From an uncultured Clostridia bacterium (GTDB taxonomy: Bacteria; Bacillota; Clostridia; Christensenellales; CAG-917): DNA of 49,849 nucleotides. The number at the start of each line of letters is the position of its first letter. Within the stretch, counting starts at the first letter, position 1. Shown here piece after piece: positions 33,422-42,048 of the stretch. A program made the translations under genes and the position numbers. The stretch covers positions 1 through 49,849 of the forward strand of contig CANRBM010000004.1 in the NCBI GenBank assembly GCA_947628855.1. The letters are read 5' to 3'. The notes below the pieces were generated by a model, which was given only the letters and a program-made list of their open reading frames with translations, had not been told where the DNA came from and did no database searches.

Positions 33422-34825
33422 ATGTCATTCAGCAAATTTTTGGAGTCGAGGCGCGGGGACTGCGTAGCGCTGGTGCGCGAGCTGAAAAAGCGTTTCGAGT
33501 ATGTAAGCGTGCTCGGCAGCGACGTAAAGGCTTTGTCCGTACGCGTCAACAAGCAAACGTCGGCTATTTCGGACGGCTCGGACGTGGATTGCGGCTTTGT
33601 CGTGAAACTGTGGACGGGCGGCACGTTTTTGGAGTATTCGCTTGACGACGTGACGGGCGACAAGGAAGAGCTCGCCGCAAAGATAGAGGGCGCGCTCGCG
33701 CTCCCCGAAGGGCTTGAGGACAGACAGATATCCGCATGTCCCTTGAGCGACGAGCCTTTGGAGCGCTCCTTCCGCCGCTTGAACGACCTTGACAAATTCG
33801 GCGAAGAGGATATTTTGAAGGCGTGCATAAAGGCGCGGGATATGTTGCTTGCAAAGAGCGAGAACATCGTGAACGCGACCGCGCTTGTACGTACGCTGGA
33901 CATAAGCAAGCTGTTTGTGAGCGAACATCGCATGCTGGATCAAAACTACACCTGGGTCAACGGCATTCTCCTTGTCAACTACCGCGAGGGGGAGCGCATG
34001 ATAAGCGCGCGCGAGGGTGCGGCGAGCCACAATTTGGGCTATGTGCTCACTTCCCTGCCCCTGCTTACGGACAGGCTCGCGGACAAGGCGGCGCATCTCG
34101 TGAATGCAAAACCCATAGAGCCGGGCGAGTACGACGTCATCACGGATCCGTCCATCACGGGACTGCTTGCGCACGAGGCGTTTGGACACGGCGTGGAGAT
34201 GGATATGTTCGTCAAGGACAGGGCGCAGGCGAAGAAGTTTATCGGCAAGCAAGTAGCTTCCCCCATATGCAACATGCGCGACGGCGCGGCGGCGACTTTG
34301 AGCGTGGCGAGCTATTACTTTGACGACGACGGAGTGCTCGCGCACGATACGCAGATAATAAAGGACGGCATACTGCTCGCAGGCATAAGCGACCTCGCAA
34401 GCGCGGCGCAGCTGGGCACGGAGCCTACGGGCAACGGCAGACGCGAGAGCCATAAGCGCAAGGCGTACACGCGCATGACCAACACCTTCTTCGAGAGAGG
34501 CATGGACAAGCTGGCGGATATGATTGCGTCCATAAAGCACGGATATATGATATTCGAGACGAACAACGGCATGGAAGATCCCAAAAATTGGCAGGTGCAG
34601 TGCGTCGCGGAGTACGGCAGAGAGATAATCGACGGCAAGCTTACGGACAACTATGTCGCGCCCGTCGTTATGAGCGGATATGTGCCCGACGTGCTCAAGT
34701 CCATATCCATGATATCGGACGACTTCTTCATAGAGGGCGCGGGCTCCTGCGGCAAGGGACACAAAGAGTGGGTGCGCGTCTCGGACGGCGGTCCCGCATT
34801 GAAACTCAAAGTGAGATTGGGGTGA
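33422..34825 (+). CDS. tldD: TldD metalloprotease subunit
   Basis: 467 residues; start at 33422 with AAGGAG. The zinc protease motif HEAFGH (HExxxH, His251) with the following glycine-rich EMDMF segment is characteristic of TldD, the catalytic half of the TldD/TldE heterodimer that degrades unfolded peptides and, in some bacteria, matures ribosomally made peptides such as microcin B17. The C-terminal ISDDFFIEGAGSCGKGHKEWVRVSDGGP is also conserved. Its partner TldE follows 4 nt downstream. No obvious precursor peptide is nearby, so a general proteolytic role is the safer reading. Confidence 0.93.
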   Translation: MSFSKFLESRRGDCVALVRELKKRFEYVSVLGSDVKALSVRVNKQTSAISDGSDVDCGFVVKLWTGGTFLEYSLDDVTGDKEELAAKIEGALALPEGLEDRQISACPLSDEPLERSFRRLNDLDKFGEEDILKACIKARDMLLAKSENIVNATALVRTLDISKLFVSEHRMLDQNYTWVNGILLVNYREGERMISAREGAASHNLGYVLTSLPLLTDRLADKAAHLVNAKPIEPGEYDVITDPSITGLLAHEAFGHGVEMDMFVKDRAQAKKFIGKQVASPICNMRDGAAATLSVASYYFDDDGVLAHDTQIIKDGILLAGISDLASAAQLGTEPTGNGRRESHKRKAYTRMTNTFFERGMDKLADMIASIKHGYMIFETNNGMEDPKNWQVQCVAEYGREIIDGKLTDNYVAPVVMSGYVPDVLKSISMISDDFFIEGAGSCGKGHKEWVRVSDGGPALKLKVRLG

Positions 34826-34829
34826 TATT

Positions 34830-36113
34830 ATGATGGAACTTAAGGATATAATGGAAGTTGTTTCCTCAAAGGAAGGCATTTGCGATTTCAGGATCGTAGA
34901 AGAGGATAAGCAGTCCTACGAGCTGTTTTTCGTGCACGGCAAGCTGGAGACGGAAAGGAGAGCGGACTCGCTTGAGAGAAATCTCACCGTCTACGTCAAT
35001 CACGACGACAAGCGCGGCTCGAACACTTTCGGCATAAGCGCGTCTATGGACAGAGACGAGCTCTCGGCAAGGACGGACAAGGCGATCAAAAACGCAAAGC
35101 TCATTTTCGACGAGCCGTACGTGCTGCCAAACGACGAGACGTTGAATGTGCTCATCGAATCCGACCTCGCGGATATAGATCCCAAAGAAGCGGCGACAAA
35201 GTTTGCAAACGCGGTGTTCTGTGCAAATACGCAAAAGGGGCTTGACATAAACGCGCTCGAGGTGTTTGTCGTAAAAAGCGTACTGCACGTCGTCAACAGT
35301 CGCGGAATAGACAAGACGCAGACAAAGTATACCGCACACATAGAGGCTATCCCCACCGCGAACGGCGAGCATGAGTCCGTGGAACTTTTCGAGAGCTATG
35401 ACCTCGCCTCCCTCGACGTAGATATGCTCAAAGAGGAGATCGCCGCGCGCCTCGAGGACGCAAAAGCGAGGCTGTATGCGAAAAAACCCGAACAAAAGCT
35501 CACCTGCCCCGTCATTTTGAACGCATATGAGCTTAGCGCCCTCTTCAGAGAGCTTGCCTCGGACGCGAACTACGCGAACGCATATATGCATGTCAACCTG
35601 CACGAGGTCGGCGACGCCCTTCAAACGGCGCCCGAAGGCGACGCGCTGTGCATAACGGTGCGCGGCAGTATGAAGGACAGCGCGGCAAGCAACTGCTTTG
35701 ACCTTGACGGCACTAAGCTTACGGACAGAGAGATAGTGCACGACGGCAGGATCGTCGCGGGATACGGCGCGTCGCGCTATGCGGGCTACCTCGGCAAGAC
35801 TCCGACGGGCGCGCTCGGGTGCGTGGACGTACGCGCGGGCACCACTTACATCGAGGCGCTAGAGAGCGAGCCTCACCTCGAGCTTGTGTATCTGAGCGGG
35901 CTGCAAGTTGAGCCGCTGAGCGACTATATCGGCGGCGAGATAAGGCTTGCGTACTATTTCGACGGCGAGAAAAAGACGCCCGTCACGGGCATCGCATTCA
36001 GCGGCAAGCTCTCCGACATGCTAAACACCATCACTCTATCGGCGGAGCGCACTACGCTCGGCGCATACTCGGGACCCAAAAAGGCGCGCATAAGCGGAGT
36101 GAACATCTTCTGA
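34830..36113 (+). CDS. pmbA: TldE/PmbA metalloprotease subunit
   Basis: 427 residues (ATG at 34830 or the next codon). The RBS GGGGTGA overlaps the stop of tldD, so the two are coupled. It has the PmbA/TldE fold, with no HExxxH, as expected for the non-catalytic partner. Family segments include RGIDKTQTKYTAHIEA in the middle, TGALGCVDVRAGT, and a C-terminal SGKLSDMLNTITLSAE...SGPKKARISGVNIF. It forms a heterodimer with TldD in the cytosol. Confidence 0.92.
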   Translation: MMELKDIMEVVSSKEGICDFRIVEEDKQSYELFFVHGKLETERRADSLERNLTVYVNHDDKRGSNTFGISASMDRDELSARTDKAIKNAKLIFDEPYVLPNDETLNVLIESDLADIDPKEAATKFANAVFCANTQKGLDINALEVFVVKSVLHVVNSRGIDKTQTKYTAHIEAIPTANGEHESVELFESYDLASLDVDMLKEEIAARLEDAKARLYAKKPEQKLTCPVILNAYELSALFRELASDANYANAYMHVNLHEVGDALQTAPEGDALCITVRGSMKDSAASNCFDLDGTKLTDREIVHDGRIVAGYGASRYAGYLGKTPTGALGCVDVRAGTTYIEALESEPHLELVYLSGLQVEPLSDYIGGEIRLAYYFDGEKKTPVTGIAFSGKLSDMLNTITLSAERTTLGAYSGPKKARISGVNIF

Positions 36114-36171
36114 GAGCGCCAAAAATCGACATAATTCACCAAATATACGCGCGAAAGCGCAAGAAACGACA

Positions 36172-36456
36172 ATGACGGACGAAGAAAAACGCAAAAAAAA
36201 GAAGGACAAGGACGATTGGGATACGGGCGTCGTCATCGCTCATATGAACGGCGACGAGCTGCCCAAATATCGCCGTATGGCGTATCTCAACCGTCAAAAA
36301 CGTCCCCCGAAGAGCGAGCGCAAAAAGAGCGACCTCACAAAAAAGGAAAAACGCGCGATATACCGCGCGGGATTTGCCGCTATGCTCCCTCAGCTTATCA
36401 TCATCCTCATCGCCTTCGGCATCGTCGGCGTCCTCATCTACTTCTGGCTCAAATAA
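36172..36456 (+). CDS. Small tail-anchored protein, unknown
   Basis: 94 residues: very charged N-terminus (TDEEKRKKKKDKDDWD), a Lys/Arg-rich middle, and one C-terminal hydrophobic segment (LPQLIIILIAFGIVGVLIYFW), so tail-anchored with a cytoplasmic basic domain. No RBS is obvious. Codon use resembles neighbours and it follows pmbA by 58 nt, before a terminator, so probably the last gene of that operon. No family recognised. Confidence 0.6.
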   Translation: MTDEEKRKKKKDKDDWDTGVVIAHMNGDELPKYRRMAYLNRQKRPPKSERKKSDLTKKEKRAIYRAGFAAMLPQLIIILIAFGIVGVLIYFWLK

Positions 36457-36534
36457 ATTTTCGGCTTGGTCGATTAATTACGGATCGAATACTTTTGGGC
36501 AAAGACAAAAATGCGGACGGGAAATTGTTATGTA

Positions 36535-36580
36535 TGAAAAAACCCCTCGGAGTTTTTATCCGAAGGGGCTTTTTTTTGTT
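36535..36580. terminator. Terminator between convergent genes
   Basis: AAAAAACCCCTCGGA, loop, TCCGAAGGGGCTTTTTTTT. It ends the tldD-pmbA operon and, on the minus strand, the reverse rubrerythrin gene. Confidence 0.85.
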
Positions 36581-36584
36581 TATA

Positions 36585-37127
36585 TTATTTGAAATAGCGG
36601 TCGAGCAAGCCTTTGAGCGCCTTGCCGTGGCGAGCCTCGTCGCGAGCCATCTCGTGCACGGTGTCGTGGATGGCGTCAAGTCCCTCTTCCTTTGCGCGCT
36701 TCGCGAGTTTTGTCTTGCCCTCTGTCGCGCCGTTCTCCGCGGAAACTCTCGCCTTGAGGTTCTCCTTTGTGGACGGTGAGACGAGCTCTCCAAGCAGCTC
36801 GCAGAATTTTGCGGCGTGCTCTGCTTCTTCCCATGCCGCCTTTTCCCAATACAGACCTATCTCCGGATAACCCTCGCGGTGCGCGGCTCTTGCCATTGCG
36901 AGATACATGCCGACCTCGGTGCACTCGCCCTCGAAATTCGCCTTGAGTCCCTCATAGATATCATCGGGGATGGTGCCTTTCTTGCCTGTGCCGATGACGT
37001 GCTCCGCCGCCCAGCCGAGCTCATTCTCTTCTACTTTTTTGAGAGCCGCCTTGCAGATGGGGCAAACTGCGGGAGGATTTTCTCCCTCATACACATAACC
37101 GCAAACGGGACATACATACTTTGCCAT
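36585..37127 (-). CDS. Reverse rubrerythrin (N-terminal rubredoxin)
   Basis: 180 residues with RBS AAGGAGAG. The rubredoxin-like domain is at the N-terminus ([23 protein letters not shown]), followed by a ferritin-like diiron bundle ([40 protein letters not shown]). This order defines reverse rubrerythrins of Clostridia, which with NADH:rubredoxin reductase reduce H2O2 and O2. In clostridia such genes are derepressed by loss of PerR; the about 155-nt leader here leaves room for regulation. Confidence 0.94.
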   Translation of the reverse strand: MAKYVCPVCGYVYEGENPPAVCPICKAALKKVEENELGWAAEHVIGTGKKGTIPDDIYEGLKANFEGECTEVGMYLAMARAAHREGYPEIGLYWEKAAWEEAEHAAKFCELLGELVSPSTKENLKARVSAENGATEGKTKLAKRAKEEGLDAIHDTVHEMARDEARHGKALKGLLDRYFK

Positions 37128-37290
37128 AATAACTCTCCTTTTTTTGATAAATATTTTTTGCGCTGTCGCGTAAAATCGTTATCCTTCGTCCGCGCAAGCA
37201 AATGTCGTCTGCCTCGCCCTGCGCCGACGCGCTTTTTAAGCCTTGGGACAGCGGCAAACGCGCCCTCCCCGACCGTTGATTATCGTTATC

Positions 37291-37318
37291 ATTTTAACAC
37301 CCGAAAAAAAATTGTCAA
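37291..37318 (-). promoter_or_regulatory. Promoter of the reverse rubrerythrin gene
   Basis: On the minus strand: TTGACA (37318-37313), 16 bp, TAAAAT (37296-37291). The TTATCATTTTAA stretch at the -10 could overlap a PerR-like operator, but no clean palindrome is seen. Confidence 0.65.
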
Positions 37319-37368
37319 GCCATATTCAAACAGATTTACGGCGCAAATTTTTTTGAAAAATTCAAAAG

Positions 37369-37393
37369 AACGGCTGCCTCAAAAACAGCCGTT
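37369..37393 (-). terminator. Terminator after the GH18 gene
   Basis: AACGGCTG (37369-37376)/CAGCCGTT (37386-37393) with an A-rich loop, about 40 nt after the GH18 stop on the minus strand, followed by TCTTTTG. Confidence 0.7.
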
Positions 37394-37434
37394 TCATTTG
37401 TACGTTTTGGATATATAAAATGTCTGTTTTGCGC

Positions 37435-38463
37435 TCACGCTTCAAGTATCTGCCTCGCCTCGCGCATTAGGCTCCCGTCCGCGTTGCAGCCTAAGTGCCA
37501 GCAGAATACGCCGCCATAGCCCCGCTTTTTGACAAGCCGCACTTTGCGCATGAGATACTCGCGCGTGTCAAAGGACAGCCTGTGCCCTTGATATTTAGCA
37601 TAGCAATACTCATATGTCTTTTTGACCTCTATCTCTCCCCTCTCTATCATGGACATCAGCTCGTCAAATTCTTTATAGTCGTACTCCTTGTCCTTGCACC
37701 TCTCGTAAAAGGGCAAGCCGAGATTGAGCTGGCTCTTTTTGTAACCCGCAAGATACGCGTTGAACATGGACGACGCTGTCTCGGTGTAGCCGCAATGATT
37801 CGTAAGCCCGAGGTCATAGGTCATTACGTTGACAAAATCCAGAGTCTTTGCCATTCTTCGGTTGTTGATGTCGTTCATAAAGGTGACGCTGCCGCATAGC
37901 GCGATTGACAGCGCAAAGTCCTTGCCAAACTCCGCCCGGATATCCTCCATGAGCGCGGCGTAGTCCTGCCCGTCGTGTATGCAATGCCTGTATCCGTTTG
38001 TGTTGCGTTTCGGATACTCCCAGTCCGCGTCTATGCCGGATATGCCGTACTTTTCAACAAGCGGTTTGAGGTTTTGAATGTAGGCTTTTCGCCTTTCCGC
38101 CGTGCGGCTGACATAGCAAAAGCCGTTGCCGTTCAGCGATATCATAAGCTTGACAGAGGGATGCGCGGACGCATATGTATGCAGCGCGGCGAGCGCGCGA
38201 TCGTCCGCTTCGGATATTGTGGGCTCTACGCTGCCGTCGTTTATGCAAACAAATCCGAAAATTATGTGCGTCAAGTCGTGCAGGGGCAGGTCTTCGACGT
38301 CCGCCGCGTTGTTGACCGTGCTCGCCATGATGTAGCCCACGTTTCTATACTCGCTTATCGGCTCGTGCGCGAAGTACAGCCCCAAAAATACGGAGCCTAA
38401 GATGACGCCCGCGACTAGCGCTGCCGCCACGCATATCAATGCTATCTTTTTCCGTTTTGTCAT
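37435..38463 (-). CDS. Membrane-anchored GH18 family glycosidase
   Basis: 342 residues. Basic N-terminus then a hydrophobic segment (IALICVAAALVAGVILGSVFLGLYF): anchor or signal. The GH18 barrel follows: HDLTHIIFGF (strand 2), VKLMISL (strand 3), and the catalytic motif GIDADWEYP with the acid/base Glu149, then VNVMTYD and GVFCWHLGCN near the end. GH18 enzymes hydrolyse beta-1,4-GlcNAc linkages (chitin, or N-acetylglucosamine units of peptidoglycan in spore-lytic relatives). With no carbohydrate-binding module and a short length, a cell-wall or spore role is as likely as chitin use. It sits 76 nt after rplL on the same strand, separated by a terminator. Confidence 0.88.
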   Translation of the reverse strand: MTKRKKIALICVAAALVAGVILGSVFLGLYFAHEPISEYRNVGYIMASTVNNAADVEDLPLHDLTHIIFGFVCINDGSVEPTISEADDRALAALHTYASAHPSVKLMISLNGNGFCYVSRTAERRKAYIQNLKPLVEKYGISGIDADWEYPKRNTNGYRHCIHDGQDYAALMEDIRAEFGKDFALSIALCGSVTFMNDINNRRMAKTLDFVNVMTYDLGLTNHCGYTETASSMFNAYLAGYKKSQLNLGLPFYERCKDKEYDYKEFDELMSMIERGEIEVKKTYEYCYAKYQGHRLSFDTREYLMRKVRLVKKRGYGGVFCWHLGCNADGSLMREARQILEA

Positions 38464-38488
38464 TTTGTGCGCTTTTTAAAGGGTATAC

Positions 38489-38524
38489 AAAAAGCCATAA
38501 ACTCGAATGAGCCATGGCTTTTTT
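38489..38524 (-). terminator. Terminator of the ribosomal protein operon (after rplL)
   Basis: AAAAAGCCAT (38489-38498) pairs with ATGGCTTTTT (38514-38523); read on the minus strand, it lies 16 nt after the rplL stop and ends in a T run. Confidence 0.85.
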
Positions 38525-38539
38525 GCGTTTTGGGTGAAA

Positions 38540-38917
38540 TTACTTGAGTTCTGCAGTTGCGCCGACCTCTTTGAATTTGGCGACAAGAGCTTCCGCTTGA
38601 TCCTTGGGGAGACCTTCCTTGACGGTCTTGGGAGCCTCGTCGACGACTTTCTTTGCGTCCACAAGTCCGAGACCCGTTGCATCCTTGACGACCTTGATGA
38701 CCTGGACCTTGTTGGGACCGACTTCCTTGAGGACGACGTCGAACTCGGTCTTCTCTTCCTCTTGAGGAGCTGCCGCGGCGCCTGCTGCGGGGCCTGCCAC
38801 TGCGACGGGAGCCGCTGCGCTCACGCCGAATTTCTCTTCGAGTGCCTTGACGAGCTGATTGAGCTCGAGCACTGTAAGTTGCTCAATGTCTGCGATGAAT
38901 TTTTCGATATCAATCAT
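38540..38917 (-). CDS. rplL: 50S ribosomal protein L7/L12
   Basis: 125 residues, normal length. N-terminal dimerisation helices ([31 protein letters not shown]), Ala-rich hinge ([17 protein letters not shown]), and the globular C-terminal domain ([44 protein letters not shown]) that binds translation factors. Last gene of the rplJ-rplL pair; ends at a terminator. Confidence 0.98.
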   Translation of the reverse strand: MIDIEKFIADIEQLTVLELNQLVKALEEKFGVSAAAPVAVAGPAAGAAAAPQEEEKTEFDVVLKEVGPNKVQVIKVVKDATGLGLVDAKKVVDEAPKTVKEGLPKDQAEALVAKFKEVGATAELK

Positions 38918-38976
38918 TTTTTTATTCTCCGATTTTTTTATTTTTTATTTTTTCGGCTATGCCGCTTGAGCAACTT

Positions 38977-39477
38977 TTAGGCTTGCTCCGCCTTTTGTTC
39001 CGCTATCTTGTTCAAGCAGATAGCAAGTTTGCTGATCGGCGACGCGATGCTGCCGACCAAGCGCGCGAGCAGGATCTCCTTTGACGGGACATCCGCAAGC
39101 TGTTTGACACCGTTCTCGTCCATATAGGCTTTGTCGACCATGCCGCATTTGATCTTCATCTTGTTGAGCGCTTTGATGTTCTTCAAAATGAACTTTGCGG
39201 GAGCGACTTCGTCCGTGGAAGAGAATGCAACTGCCGTGGGACCGTTGAGCGCTTCGTCAAAATCGGTGTAGCCGAGCTCGTTGAAAGCGATCTTGACAAG
39301 GCGATTTTTGAGCACTGCGTAGTCGATACCGTTTTCTCTCAATTCCTTGCGGAAAGCGGTGTCCTGTGCGACTGTCAATCCCATATAATCGAGAATGACG
39401 ATGCCCTTCGCGCTTTGGATCTTGCTCTTGATCTCTTCGACCTGTTGCTTTTTGGCTTCGAGGACCTGCTGATTCAT
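38977..39477 (-). CDS. rplJ: 50S ribosomal protein L10
   Basis: 166 residues, RBS AGGAGG. Base of the L7/L12 stalk; also the autogenous repressor that binds the leader just upstream. Typical N-terminus (AKKQQVEEIKSKIQSAKGIVILDYMGLTV), KNRLVKIAF, GPTAVAFS, and a C-terminal helix region that binds L7/L12 dimers. Confidence 0.97.
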   Translation of the reverse strand: MNQQVLEAKKQQVEEIKSKIQSAKGIVILDYMGLTVAQDTAFRKELRENGIDYAVLKNRLVKIAFNELGYTDFDEALNGPTAVAFSSTDEVAPAKFILKNIKALNKMKIKCGMVDKAYMDENGVKQLADVPSKEILLARLVGSIASPISKLAICLNKIAEQKAEQA

Positions 39478-39499
39478 CTTTACCTCCTATCAAAATAAA

Positions 39500-39602
39500 T
39501 TGCGTCACCCTAAGACGTGGAATGACGCAACCGAAAAAATCGTTTTTCTGTCATCCTCGGCAAGCACTCACGTTTACGGCATTTGCCACTTGCTGTCTTA
39601 GG
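39500..39602 (-). promoter_or_regulatory. L10 leader (autoregulatory mRNA element) with attenuator-like hairpin
   Basis: On the minus strand, the conserved pattern CCTAAGACAGCAAGTGGCA...GCTTGCCGAGGATGACAG...GTCTTAGG is the ribosomal protein L10 leader. The closing helix is CCTAAGAC/GTCTTAGG (39602-39595 with 39516-39509). The 3' strand of that helix also lies in the loop of a perfect hairpin TTGCGTCA/TGACGCAA (39530-39500) followed by TTTATTTTG, which would act as a terminator; the two structures overlap, giving a simple switch. Confidence 0.85.
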
Positions 39603-39611
39603 AACGGTACT

Positions 39612-39640
39612 ATAATACCCGATACGGCGGGCTTTGTCAA
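39612..39640 (-). promoter_or_regulatory. Promoter of rplJ-rplL
   Basis: On the minus strand: TTGACA (39640-39635), 17 bp, TATTAT (39617-39612), directly upstream of the L10 leader. Confidence 0.85.
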
Positions 39641-39667
39641 ACAAATTGAACAAAGCCGCCGAAATTT

Positions 39668-40360
39668 TTAGGCATTCACCTTGTAGACCACCTTGATGCC
39701 GGGGCCCATTGTGGTGGAAATGCTGATGGAGCGGAAGTAGACGCCCTTTGCCGCCGCCGGCTTTGCCTTGAGCAGCGCGTCCATAAGGGTGTTGTAGTTT
39801 TCAAGCAACTTCTCCTGTCCGAACGACGCTTTGCCGAAGGGGACGTGGCAGATGGCTTGCTTGTCCACTCTGTACTCCACTTTACCTGCTTTGATGTCGT
39901 GAATGGCTCTTGTGATATCCATTGTGACGGTGCCCGACTTGGGGTTCGGCATGAGTCCCTTGGGTCCGAGCAACTTACCGAGGCGTCCCACGACGCCCAT
40001 CATGTCGGGAGTTGTGACGATGACGTCATAGTCGAACCAGTTTTCATGCTGTATCTTCTGCACCATCTCTTCGCCGCCCACGAAGTCTGCGCCTGCCGCC
40101 TGCGCCTCGTCGGCTTTGGCGCCCTTGCAGATCGCGAGCACGCGAACGGTCTTGCCCGTGCCGTTGGGGAGCACTACGACGCCTCTGACCTGTTGGTCGG
40201 CATGGCGGGGGTCGATACCCAACTTGACATGGAGCTCTATGGTTTCATCGAATTTCGCCTTCGCTGTCTCGAGAGCGAGCGCTATCGCCTCTGCGCCCTC
40301 ATACTGCTTGGTGCGGTCGATGAGCTTTTTCGAATCTATATATTTCTTTCCGCGTTTCAT
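39668..40360 (-). CDS. rplA: 50S ribosomal protein L1
   Basis: 230 residues, RBS AAGGAGGG. Ribosome-stalk protein contacting the E-site tRNA, and a translational repressor of its own operon in many bacteria. Hallmarks: [14 protein letters not shown] at the N-terminus, [30 protein letters not shown], and [19 protein letters not shown] at the end. Confidence 0.98.
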   Translation of the reverse strand: MKRGKKYIDSKKLIDRTKQYEGAEAIALALETAKAKFDETIELHVKLGIDPRHADQQVRGVVVLPNGTGKTVRVLAICKGAKADEAQAAGADFVGGEEMVQKIQHENWFDYDVIVTTPDMMGVVGRLGKLLGPKGLMPNPKSGTVTMDITRAIHDIKAGKVEYRVDKQAICHVPFGKASFGQEKLLENYNTLMDALLKAKPAAAKGVYFRSISISTTMGPGIKVVYKVNA

Positions 40361-40372
40361 AGCTGTCCCTCC

Positions 40373-40798
40373 TTATTCCTCGACGGTGACGCCCATGGAG
40401 CGTGCTGTACCTGCGATCATGCTCATTGCGGTCTCTATGCTTGCGGCGTTGAGATCTGGCATTTTCTGCTCGGCAATGGCCCTGAGTTGCTCTTTGGTGA
40501 GCTTTGCGACCTTGGTCTTGTTGGGGACTGCGGAGCCGCTTTCGATGCCGACTGCCTTCTTGATAAGGACGGGCGCCGGAGGAGTCTTGAGCACAAACGT
40601 GAAGGAGTGATCTTGATATATCGTGATGATCACGGGGATGATGAGTCCCGCTTCCTTGCTTGTCTTTTCATTGAACTCCTTGGTGAAACCCAAAATGTTG
40701 ATGCCGTGAGGGCCGAGCGTCGAACCTACGGGAGGTCCCGGGGTCGCCTTGCCTGCAGGCAACTGCAATTTGACAACTGCTGTAATTTTTTTAGCCAT
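40373..40798 (-). CDS. rplK: 50S ribosomal protein L11
   Basis: 141 residues. Binds 23S rRNA at the GTPase-associated centre. Signature segments: [20 protein letters not shown] (N-terminal), [25 protein letters not shown], and RSMGVTVEE at the C-terminus. The start is preceded by AGGAGG, which sits directly beside the closing stem of a predicted leader structure. Confidence 0.98.
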   Translation of the reverse strand: MAKKITAVVKLQLPAGKATPGPPVGSTLGPHGINILGFTKEFNEKTSKEAGLIIPVIITIYQDHSFTFVLKTPPAPVLIKKAVGIESGSAVPNKTKVAKLTKEQLRAIAEQKMPDLNAASIETAMSMIAGTARSMGVTVEE

Positions 40799-40808
40799 AT
40801 TTCCTCCT

Positions 40809-40897
40809 GACTAATGTGGTCTTTCGGCGGTATTAAAGGATTTGCCGCCTCCCACTTCCCGCGCATACGCGCTTTGATTTGATGTGCGACATTAGTC
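40809..40897 (-). promoter_or_regulatory. Predicted structured leader of rplK
   Basis: On the minus strand GACTAATGT (40897-40889) pairs with ACATTAGTC (40817-40809), enclosing hairpins GCGCGTATGCGCG and GGCGG...CCGCC, and ends 1-2 nt before the rplK Shine-Dalgarno AGGAGG. A leader that can hide or expose the RBS is expected for L1-mediated autoregulation; the match to a known L1 site is not verified. Confidence 0.55.
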
Positions 40898-40910
40898 GCG
40901 TGCCCTTTTT

Positions 40911-41450
40911 TCAGAGCTTTTCCACTTGCGCAAAGTCGAGGTCGACAGGCGTCTCCCTTCCGAACAATGCAACAATTACCTTGACTTTTTGCTGTTCCGC
41001 GTTTATGGAGTCCACAACTCCGATAAAGCCTTCGAGCGCGCCATTGATGATCTTGACGTTGTCGCCGACTTTGATGTCGAAATCCTCTATGGAGATCTGC
41101 TCCAGCCCTATGCGTCTCACTTCCTCGTCTGTGAGCGGTATCGGACGGCCTGCGGATCCGACGAAACTTGTGACTCCGCGCGTCCTCGTCACCATGAACC
41201 AGACGTGGTTGGTGTAGATCATTTTGATGAAAGCATAGCTTGGAAACTTCTTGCGCTGGATGACCTTCTTTTTGCCGTTCCTCTCCACGATATCGTCCTC
41301 GACGGGGACTTTTATGTCGTAGATATACTCGTGCAGGTCGTTGTTGTCTACCATATTGCGAAGGTCCTGCTCCACAGCGTTCTCATAGCCGGAGTATGTG
41401 TGTATCACATACCACTTCGGTTGTTCTTTTGGTACTTCTTGATTTGCCAT
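40911..41450 (-). CDS. nusG: Transcription termination/antitermination protein NusG
   Basis: 179 residues; start at 41450 (GAGGGGG upstream); the ORF extends further without support and would overlap secE. NGN domain (PKWYVIHTYSGYENAVEQDL, VIQRKKFPSYAFIKM, TRGVTSFVGSAGRPIPL) and KOW domain (VGDNVKIINGALEGFIGVVDSI, VIVALFGRETPVDLDF). Binds RNA polymerase and couples transcription to translation. Starts 10 nt after secE. Confidence 0.98.
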   Translation of the reverse strand: MANQEVPKEQPKWYVIHTYSGYENAVEQDLRNMVDNNDLHEYIYDIKVPVEDDIVERNGKKKVIQRKKFPSYAFIKMIYTNHVWFMVTRTRGVTSFVGSAGRPIPLTDEEVRRIGLEQISIEDFDIKVGDNVKIINGALEGFIGVVDSINAEQQKVKVIVALFGRETPVDLDFAQVEKL

Positions 41451-41460
41451 ACGAACCCCC

Positions 41461-41769
41461 TCAGTTCCAAAGATGTGTCCAATGTCCGCTTGTTGTAAGT
41501 CCCAGCAATCCCGTAAGCACATAGTCGATCACAAACAGAACGACAAAGAACAGCACTACGACGACAAGCACGACCACCGTGTTTGAGCCGACTTCCTTGC
41601 CCTTTGGCCACGTGACTTTCTTGAGCTCCGAGAAGATGCCCTTGATACCCTTCCACATCCTCTTGAAGATGTTGGGTTTGTCGGACTTCTTGTTGCTCTT
41701 TTTCGCCTTTGGAGTTACTTGCTGAGCCGCTGAAGTCGAGGTATTGGTTTCAGGCTTATTTTTTGCCAT
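41461..41769 (-). CDS. secE: Preprotein translocase subunit SecE
   Basis: 102 residues: a Lys/Ser/Thr-rich N-terminal extension (about 35 residues), the conserved ELKKVTWPKGKEV motif and one membrane segment (VVVLVVVVLFFVVLFVIDYVL). Essential part of the SecYEG channel. Standard neighbour of nusG. Confidence 0.95.
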   Translation of the reverse strand: MAKNKPETNTSTSAAQQVTPKAKKSNKKSDKPNIFKRMWKGIKGIFSELKKVTWPKGKEVGSNTVVVLVVVVLFFVVLFVIDYVLTGLLGLTTSGHWTHLWN

Positions 41770-41793
41770 AATAACACCTTCCTAAAAATTTGC

Positions 41794-41958
41794 TTACTTT
41801 GTTTCTTTGTGCAGGGTATGCTTTTTGCAGAATCTGCAATACTTTTTAAGCTCGATCCTATCGGGATGCTTTTGCTTATTCTTCCAAAGATTGTAGTTGC
41901 GCTGCTTGCACTCCGAGCAGGCAAGTACGATCTTGACTCTTGCTCCTTTCTGAGCCAT
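41794..41958 (-). CDS. rpmG: 50S ribosomal protein L33
   Basis: 54 residues; start at 41958 with a perfect AGGAGGACAGT. Zinc-binding form: [10 protein letters not shown] and [14 protein letters not shown] hold the four cysteines (zinc-containing C+ paralogue). Confidence 0.96.
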   Translation of the reverse strand: MAQKGARVKIVLACSECKQRNYNLWKNKQKHPDRIELKKYCRFCKKHTLHKETK

Positions 41959-41988
41959 ACTGTCCTCCTTCCCAATCAATACGACACC

Positions 41989-42016
41989 CTACACGGCAGG
42001 CTTATCTGCCGTGTAG
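41989..42016 (-). terminator. Hairpin between tuf and rpmG
   Basis: Perfect 11-bp stem CTACACGGCAG/CTGCCGTGTAG with loop GCTTAT. No T run follows on the minus strand, so it is more likely a processing or partial-termination site than a full terminator. Confidence 0.55.
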
Positions 42017-42048
42017 AGCACTTTTTATATCATATTGAAAGAACAATG

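Noticed and set aside
33422..36113. TldD/TldE as part of a ribosomal peptide biosynthesis cluster
   Set aside because: No precursor peptide, cyclase, radical SAM or dedicated exporter gene lies nearby; the small charged protein at 36172 has a membrane tail, not a leader-core layout.
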